Source: Granulicatella adiacens (GTDB lineage: Bacteria > Bacillota > Bacilli > Lactobacillales > Aerococcaceae). Taken from it: 64,000 nt of DNA. Location: contig JAGZLX010000001.1 of the NCBI GenBank assembly GCA_018364485.1, positions 1 through 64,000 of the forward strand, given 5' to 3'. Positions 27,518-36,060 of this stretch are shown in pieces. How positions within the stretch are numbered: position 1 is the first letter of the stretch; each line of letters begins with the position of its first letter. The translations under genes and the position numbers were made by a program. A model generated the notes under the pieces. It saw only the letters and a program-made list of their open reading frames with translations, made no database searches and was not told where the DNA came from.

Positions 27518-27555
27518 TGAGGTTCGAAACCATCCCTCAATAAAAAACTAGGAGG
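27518..27555 (+). promoter_or_regulatory. preQ1-I riboswitch of queT
   Basis: TGAGGTTC...CCCTCA forms the short P1 hairpin, followed by an A-rich AATAAAAAACTA tail that runs into GGAGG. This is the compact preQ1-I aptamer. The Shine-Dalgarno sequence is part of or beside the tail, so control is probably translational: preQ1 binding hides the site. Confidence 0.88.
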
Positions 27556-27562
27556 CAGTAAC

Positions 27563-28072
27563 ATGCAAAATAAAAAAACAAAATTGATTGTGATTAACGC
27601 AATCGTCGCAGCGCTATATGTGGTCGTAACATCTTTAACAGCATTTATGTCATTTGGAAATATTCAATTCCGTATTGCGGAAATGTTGAACCACTTATTC
27701 GCTTTTGACAAAAAATACGGAATCGGTGTGGTTGCCGGTGTATTACTTGTCAACTCAGTATTTATGTCAGCGTCTGGTCTAGGTTGGTATGACTTAGTAT
27801 TCGGATTAGGACATTCTATTATTTCATTCGCTATCAGCGCGCTTATTTTCAAATCAGTGAAAGACGTTAAAACACGTATGTTTGTTTTAGCAGGCGTCTT
27901 CAGTGTGATGATTTTCTTAGTAGCGATTGAATTGAACTTAGCGCTAGAATTACCATTCTGGTTAAGCTATGGCGAAACATTCTTTGGCGAAATCGTCGTA
28001 TTATTAGCGGGTATTCCGTTGATGACGGCATTAAACAAAGCCATCGATTTGAAAAAATTAATCAATGATTAA
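27563..28072 (+). CDS. queT: Queuosine precursor transporter QueT
   Basis: A 169-residue membrane protein with about five hydrophobic segments and the family segment NIQFRIAEMLNHLFAFDKKYG (shown in part). It is the S component of an ECF-type importer for preQ1 or a related queuosine precursor. GGAGG lies 7 bp before the ATG, inside the riboswitch tail. Links to mnmE/mnmG (wobble-base tRNA modification) are functional only. Confidence 0.93.
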   Translation: MQNKKTKLIVINAIVAALYVVVTSLTAFMSFGNIQFRIAEMLNHLFAFDKKYGIGVVAGVLLVNSVFMSASGLGWYDLVFGLGHSIISFAISALIFKSVKDVKTRMFVLAGVFSVMIFLVAIELNLALELPFWLSYGETFFGEIVVLLAGIPLMTALNKAIDLKKLIND

Positions 28073-28079
28073 TCAACAG

Positions 28080-28109
28080 ACGTCCGAGCACGATGCTTGG
28101 GCGTTTTTT
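28080..28109 (+). terminator. Terminator after queT
   Basis: ACGTCCGAGC pairs with GCTTGGGCGT, followed by TTTTTT. Confidence 0.85.
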
Positions 28110-28168
28110 GATTGCAAGAACTCGCTATTTTATGTAGAGTTAAGAGGAGACCTAAAGGAGGAATACAA

Positions 28169-28807
28169 ATGGAGTTATTAAGCATTCCAGTAGGACGTTT
28201 AGAAGAAAATGTCTACTTTTTAATTGATGATAATAAAGAAACAGTGATTTTTGACCCAGGTGCACAAGCCGAGGACATCAAAGAACTAATTAAAGAAGAA
28301 GGATTGAAGCCTGTAGCGATTGTGTTAACGCATGCGCACGGAGACCATATCGGAGCCGTTGACGCGCTTCGTGAAGAGTACAGTATTCCAATGTATATGA
28401 ACGAGTTGGAGAAAGTATTTTTACACGATCCAGAATTGAACCGTTCATACTACTCTGGCGAAAATATTACAGCGAAGCCAGCGGACGGTTATTTCCCTAA
28501 AGAAATGGGCAAATGGAAAATCGGAAGCTTTGAACCAGAATTAGCTCATATTCCAGGACATTCACCTGGTGGAACGATCTTCATTTTCAGAGAAAATGGA
28601 TTCGTCATCGGTGGAGACGTGATGTTTAAAGGCAGCGTTGGACGTAGTGATTTCCCATACGGAAGCCATAAAGAGTTAATGGAAGGCATCCACAAATACT
28701 TATTGCCATTACCTACTGAAACAGTGATTTTCCCAGGACACGGGGAACCAACAACGCTAAAAGATGAAATTGCGACAAACCCATTCTTAAATGGCGCAAC
28801 AAGATAA
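28169..28807 (+). CDS. MBL-fold metallohydrolase (glyoxalase II-like)
   Basis: A 212-residue metallo-beta-lactamase-fold protein with the metal motif THAHGDHIGA (about 58-67), PGHSPGG and a final FPGHGEPTT. It is typical of YqgX/GloB-like hydrolases; the substrate is not certain. The start is ATG 28169 with AAAGGAGG upstream; the earlier in-frame start overlaps the queT terminator. tatD follows 11 bp later. Confidence 0.87.
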   Translation: MELLSIPVGRLEENVYFLIDDNKETVIFDPGAQAEDIKELIKEEGLKPVAIVLTHAHGDHIGAVDALREEYSIPMYMNELEKVFLHDPELNRSYYSGENITAKPADGYFPKEMGKWKIGSFEPELAHIPGHSPGGTIFIFRENGFVIGGDVMFKGSVGRSDFPYGSHKELMEGIHKYLLPLPTETVIFPGHGEPTTLKDEIATNPFLNGATR

Positions 28808-28818
28808 GAGGCGAAATT

Positions 28819-29601
28819 ATGATTTTTGATACGCATACGCATTTAAATGTATCTGCGTTTGAAGGTGAAGAAAAAGAGGTCATCGCGCGTGCAAAGGAAC
28901 TAGCAGTGACGCGTTTTGCGGTGGTGGGATTCGATACAGACACGATTACGCGAAGTCTGGAGCTGAGCGAAGAGTTCAAAGAAGTGGTTTCGATTATCGG
29001 ATGGCATCCAACCGAAGCTTACCAGTACAATAAAGAAATCGAAGAATGGCTACAGGAACGCTTGACGCATCCGCAAGTGGTTGCGATGGGGGAAATGGGA
29101 CTGGATTATTATTGGAAAGATTCAACGCCCGAGGAACAAGATAAGGTGTTCCGTCGCCAAATTGCGATTGCTAAAGAAATGAAACTGCCGATTGTGATTC
29201 ATAACCGCGATGCTACTGAAGATTGCTACAAAATTCTAAAAGAAGAAGGTATTCAAGACATCGGGGGCATTATGCATAGTTATAATGGGGACGTAGAATT
29301 TATGAAGCGTTTCTTAGACTTAGGCATGCATATTTCCTTTAGCGGTGTGACGACGTTCAAAAATGCGCCGCAAGTACGCGAATGTGCAAAATTAGTTCCA
29401 TTCGACCGTATGTTAGTGGAAACCGATGCACCGTATTTAGCGCCAGTGCCTTACCGTGGAAAGAGAAACGAACCCGGCTATACGCGCTATGTGGTTGAAA
29501 CAATTGCCAAAGAACGTGGTCTTTCTTGGGAAGAAGTGGTAGCTCAAACGACACAAAATGCCATCAAGCTATTCCGCATGGAAGAAAGAGGCTTGTTATG
29601 A
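28819..29601 (+). CDS. tatD: TatD-family deoxyribonuclease
   Basis: A 260-residue TIM-barrel metal-dependent nuclease. It has the FDTHTHLN start, GEMGLDYYW, a VIHNRDA segment, MHSYNGD and ETDAPYLAP, the complete family metal-site set. It is coupled to rnmV (4-bp overlap) and then rsmA, the usual TatD-RnmV-RsmA order in Firmicutes. Confidence 0.93.
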   Translation: MIFDTHTHLNVSAFEGEEKEVIARAKELAVTRFAVVGFDTDTITRSLELSEEFKEVVSIIGWHPTEAYQYNKEIEEWLQERLTHPQVVAMGEMGLDYYWKDSTPEEQDKVFRRQIAIAKEMKLPIVIHNRDATEDCYKILKEEGIQDIGGIMHSYNGDVEFMKRFLDLGMHISFSGVTTFKNAPQVRECAKLVPFDRMLVETDAPYLAPVPYRGKRNEPGYTRYVVETIAKERGLSWEEVVAQTTQNAIKLFRMEERGLL

Positions 29602-30164
29602 ATCCAGTCATTGTGGTAGAAGGGCGAGATGATACAAGACGCTTGAGAGAAATCTATCCGGATATCGAAACGATTGAAACGAACGGGTCGGCGATTGACG
29701 AAGAAACGATTGCACTCATTCAAAAGGCGCTGCAAACGCGTGAAGTGATTGTATTTACGGACCCTGATTATCCTGGAACTCGTATTCGAAACATCATTCA
29801 AGAGCGCGTACCTGGCGTGAAACATGCCTTTATCGAACGCGCAGAAGCCGTCAGAAAAGACAATCATAAGAGTCTCGGGGTGGAACACGCGAGTACCGAA
29901 GCCATCCAGCGAGCGCTCGAATCGGTGCATGAGATTTCAACAGAACTCGGAGAGCCAGTGATTTCGCAGGCAACACTGATGGCGCTAGGGTTTATCGGAC
30001 GACCAGATTCAGCAACGAGACGTCAAAAAGTGGCGGATTTTCTAAAAATTGGCCATACGAATGGAAAACAGTTCGCGAAAAGATTACAATTATTTGGTAT
30101 TACAGAAGAACAATTAAGGGCGGCACTCGAGGCTGTCTTAGAAAATGAGGACAAATATGAATGA
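29598..30164 (+). CDS. rnmV: Ribonuclease M5
   Basis: A 188-residue TOPRIM-domain nuclease that matures 5S rRNA. It has [11 protein letters not shown] at the N-terminus (catalytic Glu), [12 protein letters not shown] (the DxD-type acidic motif) and a C-terminal helical region. The start is ATG 29598 (AAAGAGG upstream), overlapping the tatD stop. rsmA overlaps its end by 8 bp. Confidence 0.93.
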   Translation: MNPVIVVEGRDDTRRLREIYPDIETIETNGSAIDEETIALIQKALQTREVIVFTDPDYPGTRIRNIIQERVPGVKHAFIERAEAVRKDNHKSLGVEHASTEAIQRALESVHEISTELGEPVISQATLMALGFIGRPDSATRRQKVADFLKIGHTNGKQFAKRLQLFGITEEQLRAALEAVLENEDKYE

Positions 30165-31026
30165 AATAAAGGATATCGCGACGCCGAAAAGAACGCGCGA
30201 GATTATGGAACGTCATGGGCTAACGGTAAAAAAGAGTCTAGGGCAAAACTTCCTGATTGAACCGAATATTTTAACGCGTATGCTAGAGGTGGCAGGAGTC
30301 GACAAAACGACAAACGTTATTGAAATCGGACCAGGGATTGGTGCGTTGACCGAACGTCTAGCAAGAGAAGCTAAACAAGTGTTGGCGTTTGAAATCGATG
30401 GCCGTTTATTGCCAGTGCTCGATGAAACATTGGCCCCATACGATAATGTAACGGTGGTTCATAGCGACATCTTGGACGTCGACTTAGAGCAAGTCATCGG
30501 GGAGCATTTCGACATTAACGAGCCGTTATTAGTCGTGGCCAACTTGCCGTACTATATTACAACGCCAATCATTATGAATTTATTGGAATCGAAATTACCA
30601 ATCGATGGTTTTGCGATGATGATGCAAAAAGAAGTGGCGCAACGAATGACGGCTGAGCCAAATTCGAAGGCGTATGGATCACTAACGATTGCGATTCAAT
30701 ATTTCTGCGAAGCAAGCATTGGATTTATCGTGCCGAAGACGGTCTTCAATCCAGCTCCGAATGTGGATTCTGCGATTTTAGTATTGAAACGTCGCGAAAA
30801 ACCACTCGTGGAAGTGAAAGACGAAGCGAAATTCTTCGCACTCGTGAAAAATAGCTTCGTGCAACGTCGTAAAACGCTCTGGAATAATTTAGCCAAAGCT
30901 TACGTTGGGAATGGCCATACAAAAGAAAGCTTAGCCGCTGCGCTAGAAGCTGCAGGCATTGACCCATCTAGACGTGCCGAAACACTGACGATTGAAGAGT
31001 TTGCAAAATTAAGTAATATTTTTTAG
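30157..31026 (+). CDS. rsmA: 16S rRNA dimethyladenosine transferase RsmA (KsgA)
   Basis: A 289-residue methyltransferase that dimethylates A1518 and A1519. It has [17 protein letters not shown] motif [14 protein letters not shown], catalytic [10 protein letters not shown] and an [10 protein letters not shown]-terminal segment. The start is ATG 30157 with GAGG upstream. It is the last gene of the tatD-rnmV-rsmA operon and is followed by a terminator. Confidence 0.95.
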   Translation: MNEIKDIATPKRTREIMERHGLTVKKSLGQNFLIEPNILTRMLEVAGVDKTTNVIEIGPGIGALTERLAREAKQVLAFEIDGRLLPVLDETLAPYDNVTVVHSDILDVDLEQVIGEHFDINEPLLVVANLPYYITTPIIMNLLESKLPIDGFAMMMQKEVAQRMTAEPNSKAYGSLTIAIQYFCEASIGFIVPKTVFNPAPNVDSAILVLKRREKPLVEVKDEAKFFALVKNSFVQRRKTLWNNLAKAYVGNGHTKESLAAALEAAGIDPSRRAETLTIEEFAKLSNIF

Positions 31027-31046
31027 TGAATGTATACTTAACATAA

Positions 31047-31080
31047 AACCCTGAAGCATATATTATGCTTCAGGTTTTTA
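31047..31080 (+). terminator. Terminator of the tatD-rnmV-rsmA operon
   Basis: CCTGAAGCATA pairs with TATGCTTCAGG, followed by TTTTT. Confidence 0.9.
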
Positions 31081-31123
31081 CGTTAATTGGAGTTGGATAA
31101 TAAGGTGTATATATTGCGTTAAG

Positions 31124-31669
31124 TTATTCTAGATGTTCAATAGCATATTCTGCTTCCTCGGCAGTAAACTTTTCTCCATGTTCTGAAACGAGTTGATCTC
31201 TAATAGCATCAGTAGACATATTCATCATATCTTGGTATTGTTTTGCTTTTTTTAGTGCATTCTCTTTATAGTTCCATTGAAGATTATCGATAGCGTATTG
31301 AGCAGCATCGGCTGAAAACTTTTCTCCGTATTCAGAAGTTAGTTGATCATAAATTCCTTGTTTTGACATTGACATAAGTTGTGCATATTGTTTAGCCTTT
31401 GCTAAAGCGGACTTAAAGTCTTTAGGCACCTTTGCTTGGGTAGTAGGTTGCTCCGTTGTAGATGCTACAGTGGTTGGTTGCTGCTGAGTTGTAGGTTTCT
31501 CCGAAGAGGCTGCAACTTGCTTTTTAGTGTTTGTTGTAGAGTTAGTGCTAGTTTGTTGTGTGGACTCTACAGTGTTTTGTTTAGTAGCGCTTGGTTTATT
31601 AACTTGTCCATAGATTATAAAAAAGAGTACTAAACCTATCCAAAAGTATTTATTTTTAAAAATTTTCAT
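31124..31669 (-). CDS. Membrane-anchored protein with two Ltp-type domains
   Basis: A 181-residue protein. It has an N-terminal hydrophobic segment (about 8-22, no lipobox Cys), a long Thr/Gln/Ser linker (about 28-82) and two tandem about 45-residue repeats. Each repeat holds AKQY, a DQL or RDQLVSEHGEKFTAEE-like stretch and a final YAI. This matches the double helix-turn-helix of the Lipoprotein_Ltp domain, known from phage-encoded Ltp, which blocks phage DNA injection (superinfection exclusion). It is probably anchored outside the cell. A defence role is inference from family. Confidence 0.75.
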   Translation of the reverse strand: MKIFKNKYFWIGLVLFFIIYGQVNKPSATKQNTVESTQQTSTNSTTNTKKQVAASSEKPTTQQQPTTVASTTEQPTTQAKVPKDFKSALAKAKQYAQLMSMSKQGIYDQLTSEYGEKFSADAAQYAIDNLQWNYKENALKKAKQYQDMMNMSTDAIRDQLVSEHGEKFTAEEAEYAIEHLE

Positions 31670-31956
31670 TTATATCTCCCCCTTGTTTTTGATTATACGT
31701 ACTAAACCAAACGATGTAAAGGCTTTCTTAAAGAAAAATGCTAAAAAGATTCATCTATAAAATATATTATTTTTATTTTTTGAAAAATATATAAAAAAAG
31801 TGTTAATTTAGTAAAGGAGCAATCCGTAAGGAACCGAAGGTATCATCTTTTACATGCAAAGTTATTAAAAAATATTTTTAAATAACTATTGCTTTTTACG
31901 AATCGTGGGAGTATACTCTAATTAAAGATAAATTTAAATAGAAAGAAGATGAGATC

Positions 31957-32223
31957 ATGGCAGTGAACGAAGTAATGGCCGCTCTTTCTGATGAAACGCG
32001 TCGCCAGATTTTGGAAATCCTGCGAAAAGGAAAGACCAACACCGGTGACCTTGCCACGATGATTGGGATGACGCCGCAAGCCTTATCCTATCACCTTAGA
32101 AAGCTAAAAAACGCTGATTTAATCTACGAAACACGCTATAAAAACTTTATTTATTATGAATTGAATTTGACCGTACTGGACGAAGCCATTGTATGGATCA
32201 ATCAAATTATTGGAGGAAAATAA
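31957..32223 (+). CDS. sdpR: ArsR-family autorepressor, SdpR-like
   Basis: An 88-residue winged-helix protein of the ArsR family (ALSDETRRQILEIL..., MTPQALSYHLRKLKNADLI) without metal-binding cysteines, like SdpR of Bacillus. SdpR represses the sdpRI operon until signalled through SdpI. A promoter with TTGCTT and TATACT (17-bp spacing) lies at 31888-31916. The next gene starts 1 bp after its stop. Confidence 0.78.
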   Translation: MAVNEVMAALSDETRRQILEILRKGKTNTGDLATMIGMTPQALSYHLRKLKNADLIYETRYKNFIYYELNLTVLDEAIVWINQIIGGK

Positions 32224-32224
32224 C

Positions 32225-32878
32225 ATGGAACAAGTAAAACAATTTAAAAAATATGCCTATCTCGCATTGATGTTCGCACCACTCGTTGTATCACTCTTTG
32301 TGGTATGGTTCTTACCTGAAACGATTGTATCGCGTATGGACTTGGCGGGAAATGTGACGGCAACGGCAAGTAGATTCTCAATCTTCCTCTTCCCAATTCT
32401 TGTAGCGATTCTTGGGTTTGGGATTCGTGTTGCAAGCTCATCTCCAAAACTAACGGGGGGCAATGTAAGAACGGCTCGCTCAATTAGCTGGATTCTCTTA
32501 TTGTTATTGAACGTCATTGCTTACTTCCAATTCTGGTTATACCTAGGTGGAATGACAGCAGGTGCGCAAATGAGCCGCTTCATCACGTTTATTCTAGGGG
32601 TATTCTTTATCCTTATCGGAAATCTAGCGCCAAAAATTAAAGAGAATTCAAAACACTTTGGATTCCGTGCTTCATGGCTTAAAAACAATGACGCAGCCTT
32701 CCGTAAAACACAACGATTCTTCGGAATTGCCTCTGTAGTGGCAGGTGTCCTCATGATGCTTACAGGAATCTTCATGGGAAATAATGTTGCAATTCTTGTC
32801 GCAACGATGATTATGATTATTTTAATCGCAGTGACGGGTGGTTATTCTTACTACATTGCAAATATTGAAGCAGCATAA
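32225..32878 (+). CDS. sdpI: SdpI-family immunity membrane protein
   Basis: A 217-residue membrane protein with six hydrophobic segments and a DUF1648-like N-terminus (VVWFLPETIVSRMDLAGNVT). In Bacillus, SdpI gives immunity to the SdpC cannibalism toxin and sequesters SdpR. ATG 32225 has GGAGG upstream. No sdpC-like toxin gene is seen in the window, so it may be an orphan immunity gene. Confidence 0.75.
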   Translation: MEQVKQFKKYAYLALMFAPLVVSLFVVWFLPETIVSRMDLAGNVTATASRFSIFLFPILVAILGFGIRVASSSPKLTGGNVRTARSISWILLLLLNVIAYFQFWLYLGGMTAGAQMSRFITFILGVFFILIGNLAPKIKENSKHFGFRASWLKNNDAAFRKTQRFFGIASVVAGVLMMLTGIFMGNNVAILVATMIMIILIAVTGGYSYYIANIEAA

Positions 32879-32883
32879 AAGAA

Positions 32884-32919
32884 AATAAGCTTTCATCTAA
32901 AAAAGATGAAAGCTTATTT
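32884..32919. terminator. Bidirectional terminator after sdpI
   Basis: A perfect inverted repeat (AATAAGCTTTCATCT with its complement) separates sdpI and the convergent small genes. Confidence 0.9.
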
Positions 32920-32922
32920 ATT

Positions 32923-33156
32923 TTAGTCTAGTCCTTCTGGCAGTACGACTGTAATGTCTTTTTCATGCATTTCAAAGTCGATAGCCCATCGACAGTTAAA
33001 TTTTATAGTATCAGTTTGCTCGTTATAAGTGAGCAATCCAATCGTATTTAACGCACTCTTATGACAAAGCAATAATTTTTTATTACTTATATCCATTACT
33101 GTATCGATGTTAGGTGAGATATGAATAGAATAAGTTCCTAATTTTATTGTCTCCAT
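32923..33156 (-). CDS. Small paralogue 3 (YTVHI-type)
   Basis: A 77-residue protein of unknown family that begins METIKLGTYSIHI. The LG-x-Y-S/T-V/I-H/Q-I start is shared with the two genes upstream. GGAGGAG lies inside the end of the preceding gene. There is no signal or membrane segment. It may be an immunity or adaptor protein; that is guesswork from context. Confidence 0.55.
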   Translation of the reverse strand: METIKLGTYSIHISPNIDTVMDISNKKLLLCHKSALNTIGLLTYNEQTDTIKFNCRWAIDFEMHEKDITVVLPEGLD

Positions 33157-33158
33157 TT

Positions 33159-33443
33159 TTACTCCTCCATTAAATCAATAGCATCACGATTCAGATTCAG
33201 AAAAGAATACTCTTCTTTTTTTAACGGAATTATTTGAATGTTTTCTTCCGCAATTCTTACTTTCATCAACCCGAGATTCGTGAAGTGTAATTGTTTAGTT
33301 TCTGGGCAGATATATATATGTGCAGTGCTGTGATAAGTAGGTGGAGTTAATACTATTAGCTCTTCGTTTTCTTGATGAATCACTTCAAAAGAAAGCGGAA
33401 TTTGAACTGTATAATCTCCAATGAAAAAATTTTGGAATGTCAT
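33159..33443 (-). CDS. Small paralogue 2 (YTVQI-type)
   Basis: A 94-residue unknown protein that begins MTFQNFFIGDYTVQI, resembling its two neighbours at the N-terminus, with strand-rich sequence after it. The start overlaps the preceding stop (ATGA), so translation is coupled. It is acidic at the C-terminus. Confidence 0.55.
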   Translation of the reverse strand: MTFQNFFIGDYTVQIPLSFEVIHQENEELIVLTPPTYHSTAHIYICPETKQLHFTNLGLMKVRIAEENIQIIPLKKEEYSFLNLNRDAIDLMEE

Positions 33444-33727
33444 TCTATCCCCCCTAAATGATGACTGTGTCTTTCAAAATCAGGGGGAAGAATGTATTGA
33501 AATTCATCAGGAAACGCTATTTCAACGAAAATTTGATGGTGTTGAATAATGTAAGATGCGTTGCCACCATTGATAATCTCACAGCTGTCTGTGTCAGAGT
33601 TGTATAGGATAAATAAGTAAGTTTGAAGGGTGCGAGAAGATAAAATCTTTAACCCTTCAGGTAACTGAAACCCAAGTAAATCTGTGCCTAGATGCACTGT
33701 ATAATTTCCTAGAGTAAAAACTGACAT
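33440..33727 (-). CDS. Small paralogue 1 (YTVHL-type)
   Basis: A 95-residue unknown protein that begins MSVFTLGNYTVHL, the first of three translationally coupled paralogues. GGGAGG lies 7 bp before the ATG. Secondary structure appears strand-rich with an alternating pattern. The end overlaps paralogue 2. I do not recognise the family. Confidence 0.55.
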   Translation of the reverse strand: MSVFTLGNYTVHLGTDLLGFQLPEGLKILSSRTLQTYLFILYNSDTDSCEIINGGNASYIIQHHQIFVEIAFPDEFQYILPPDFERHSHHLGGIE

Positions 33728-33740
33728 AGATGACCTCCCG

Positions 33741-33855
33741 TTACGGCCTTAGGTAATTTCCATACATATCATAGGTACCAATGCGAGTTCCATTTCGATT
33801 AAAAAGTTTCTAGAACCTCCCGCTTGTCGTAAATATCTAAAATTATTAATGAGTT
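33741..33855 (-). pseudogene. Possible polymorphic-toxin C-terminal remnant
   Basis: On the minus strand the frame just before paralogue 1 reads NRNGTRIGTYDMYGNYLRP and then stops. A second frame upstream reads RYLRQAGGSRNF; the two join if one extra T were present in a T5 run. Such Gly/Asn-rich ends occur in YD-repeat-like or LXG toxins. No start or body is present. This is weak evidence. Confidence 0.3.
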
Positions 33856-33941
33856 AATAAATAGTAAATGGTGCTTCCTACAAAATAAGTGAGAAAACCT
33901 AAAACTCCAGCAATAATATATCCCTTACGATCGTCTTTCAT
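33846..33941 (-). CDS. 31-residue membrane peptide
   Basis: A short gene too small for most finders, with a very strong AAAAGGAGG 7 bp before the ATG. The peptide begins MKDDRKGYIIAGVLG and has one hydrophobic segment (about residues 8-29), charged at the N-terminus. It could be a small membrane toxin, a bacteriocin-like peptide or a regulator. The stop overlaps the possible toxin remnant. Confidence 0.5.
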   Translation of the reverse strand: MKDDRKGYIIAGVLGFLTYFVGSTIYYLLTH

Positions 33942-34166
33942 GATAGTTCCTCCTTTTGAATGGATGTTATTTTGTAGTGGTATTTCAAGCTCAGGTTAAC
34001 ATATGTAAGCGTTTTTGTAAATGATTATTTTCCGAATTCTGTAAGAACATTTGCGTTTTAACTCACTTGATTTTTATTGTTATATTAATAATCGTGCACT
34101 TTTTAGTTTAGGGGCTATCTGTGCTATAATAGAAAGGTACATATTGGTGGAAGAGAGGTTAACTTT

Positions 34167-35012
34167 ATGCAAATAAATTGGGACAGTTTATTTTCATGGG
34201 GGAGTTTTCGCAATCTGATTGATATTCTGATTGTGTGGTATATACTCTATAATATTTTAGTCATTATTAAAGGAACTCGTGCGATTAACCTAATGAAGGG
34301 AATTGCGGTAATCGCAGCAATTAAGTTCCTCAGTTTCTTCCTTGGGTTGAACACCTTGGACTGGATTATGAACTTCGTGATTCAATGGGGAGTTGTGGCA
34401 GCTCTGATTGTTTTCCAACCAGAAATTCGTCGTGGGTTAGAGCACATCGGTCGTTCGAACTTCTTCTCTCGTAAATACGAAAGTGCGAACGAAGCAGAAG
34501 TCATGATTTCCGAATTGAATACAGCGATTCAATATATGGCGAAACGTCGTATCGGAGCGTTGATTTCGATTGAACAAGGAAACTCATTGGAAGAGTTTAT
34601 CAATACAGGGATTCCGATTCATTCAGATATCTCGAATCAGTTGATCACGAATATTTTCATTCCAAACACACCGCTTCACGATGGGGCAGTAATTATTCGT
34701 GACTACAAGATTGCCGCAGCAGCGTGCTACTTGCCACTTTCTGAGAATAAGATGATTCCGAAAGAATTAGGAACGCGTCACCGTGCCGCTATCGGACTAA
34801 GTGAAGTGAGCGATGCGATTACGATTATTATTTCTGAAGAAACAGGGAAAGTCAGCGTTGCGATTCGCGAAAAATTACACCGTGAGTTAAGTTCAAGCGA
34901 ATTAGTAGCCGTTCTATCTGAACAGCTAGTGGTTGAAGACCAAGGAGATGCAGAGCCAACGATTGTTCGTTGGGTACGTGACTTCTTTAAAGGAGGTCGT
35001 TCAAATGGCTGA
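34167..35012 (+). CDS. cdaA: Diadenylate cyclase CdaA
   Basis: A 281-residue protein that makes c-di-AMP from two ATP. It has three N-terminal membrane segments, then a DAC domain with DGAVII and RHRAAIG (the DGA and RHR motifs). A TATAAT box lies about 45 bp before the ATG. It forms the conserved operon cdaA-cdaR-glmM. Confidence 0.96.
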   Translation: MQINWDSLFSWGSFRNLIDILIVWYILYNILVIIKGTRAINLMKGIAVIAAIKFLSFFLGLNTLDWIMNFVIQWGVVAALIVFQPEIRRGLEHIGRSNFFSRKYESANEAEVMISELNTAIQYMAKRRIGALISIEQGNSLEEFINTGIPIHSDISNQLITNIFIPNTPLHDGAVIIRDYKIAAAACYLPLSENKMIPKELGTRHRAAIGLSEVSDAITIIISEETGKVSVAIREKLHRELSSSELVAVLSEQLVVEDQGDAEPTIVRWVRDFFKGGRSNG

Positions 35013-36039
35013 ATGGATGAATCGTAAATCATTCTTACTAGTGATGTCGTTTATTTTAACCATATTCCTATTCGCGTTAGCAACCGATGCAAATGGAGGC
35101 TTGCGTTCATCATCATTAAATCCACAATCAAGTTCAAATACGATTACGAATGTACCCATCTATGTGGATATCAATAGTGATGAATATGCCGTAACAGGAT
35201 TACCTGATTCTGTTGTGCTACGTCTGGAAGGCCCAAATAGCTTAATTTTAAGCACAACAGGAAATGGAACTTATCGAGTGAAAACTCCTAATTTAACAGA
35301 ATTAGGCGAAGGAAAACACACCATCACACTTGAGGTGACAGGATTACCGACAGGAGTTCATGGAATCGTGTCTCCAGAAACAGTAGAAATTAACATCGAA
35401 AAGATTACGACGAAGGAAGTTCCAGTTGTCGTGAAGGCCGATGCTTCAAGTATTGGAAATGGTTATCAAGTCGGCGAAGGAGTCGCTTCACCAGCAACTG
35501 TAACGGTGAAAGCAGCAACATCTATCGTGAACCAAGTCGATAAAGTAGTCGCAAATGTTGCGATTCCTGAAGGAACAAAAACAGACTATACGACTACGGC
35601 TCAATTACAAGCATTAGATGCAACAGGAAAACCGGTAGCCGTGAAAATTGATCCAGAACGCGTACAAGTTCGCGTACCAATTTCATCGAGTCAAAAGACT
35701 GTTCCATTAGTCTTAACGACAACAGGGGCTTCACCTGGTTATTCATATTTATTGAATTCTACTACTAAGCAAGTTACAATTTTAGGAGCTCAGTCGAGCC
35801 TAGACCAAATCAAGGCAATACCTGTATTGGTGGACGTGAGCAATATTACGCAGTCGACAACGAAAACAATTACGTTGGCGCTGCCTTCAGGGGTGCATAG
35901 CATTTCACCTGAAACCATCGAGGTTACAATTACGGTGACAAGGAACAGTTTAACGGCGACAGAAGCGTCGACTACACAAGCTGTTACAACAGAAGAACCG
36001 GCAGAAACTACAAAAGAACAAACAACACAAGCCCAATAA
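35005..36039 (+). CDS. cdaR: CdaR (YbbR-domain regulator of CdaA)
   Basis: A 344-residue extracytoplasmic protein with one N-terminal membrane segment (about 8-26) and YbbR repeats over about 45-305. A Thr/Glu-rich tail ends the chain. It regulates CdaA activity. ATG 35005 overlaps the cdaA stop and has GGAGG upstream. Confidence 0.93.
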   Translation: MAEWMNRKSFLLVMSFILTIFLFALATDANGGLRSSSLNPQSSSNTITNVPIYVDINSDEYAVTGLPDSVVLRLEGPNSLILSTTGNGTYRVKTPNLTELGEGKHTITLEVTGLPTGVHGIVSPETVEINIEKITTKEVPVVVKADASSIGNGYQVGEGVASPATVTVKAATSIVNQVDKVVANVAIPEGTKTDYTTTAQLQALDATGKPVAVKIDPERVQVRVPISSSQKTVPLVLTTTGASPGYSYLLNSTTKQVTILGAQSSLDQIKAIPVLVDVSNITQSTTKTITLALPSGVHSISPETIEVTITVTRNSLTATEASTTQAVTTEEPAETTKEQTTQAQ

Positions 36040-36060
36040 CGGGTGAAGGAGAACAACACA

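Noticed and set aside
31800..31860. Possible small structured RNA before sdpR
   Set aside because: Only weak complementary stretches (GTAAAGGA with TCTTTTAC); no conserved loop or terminator to support it.
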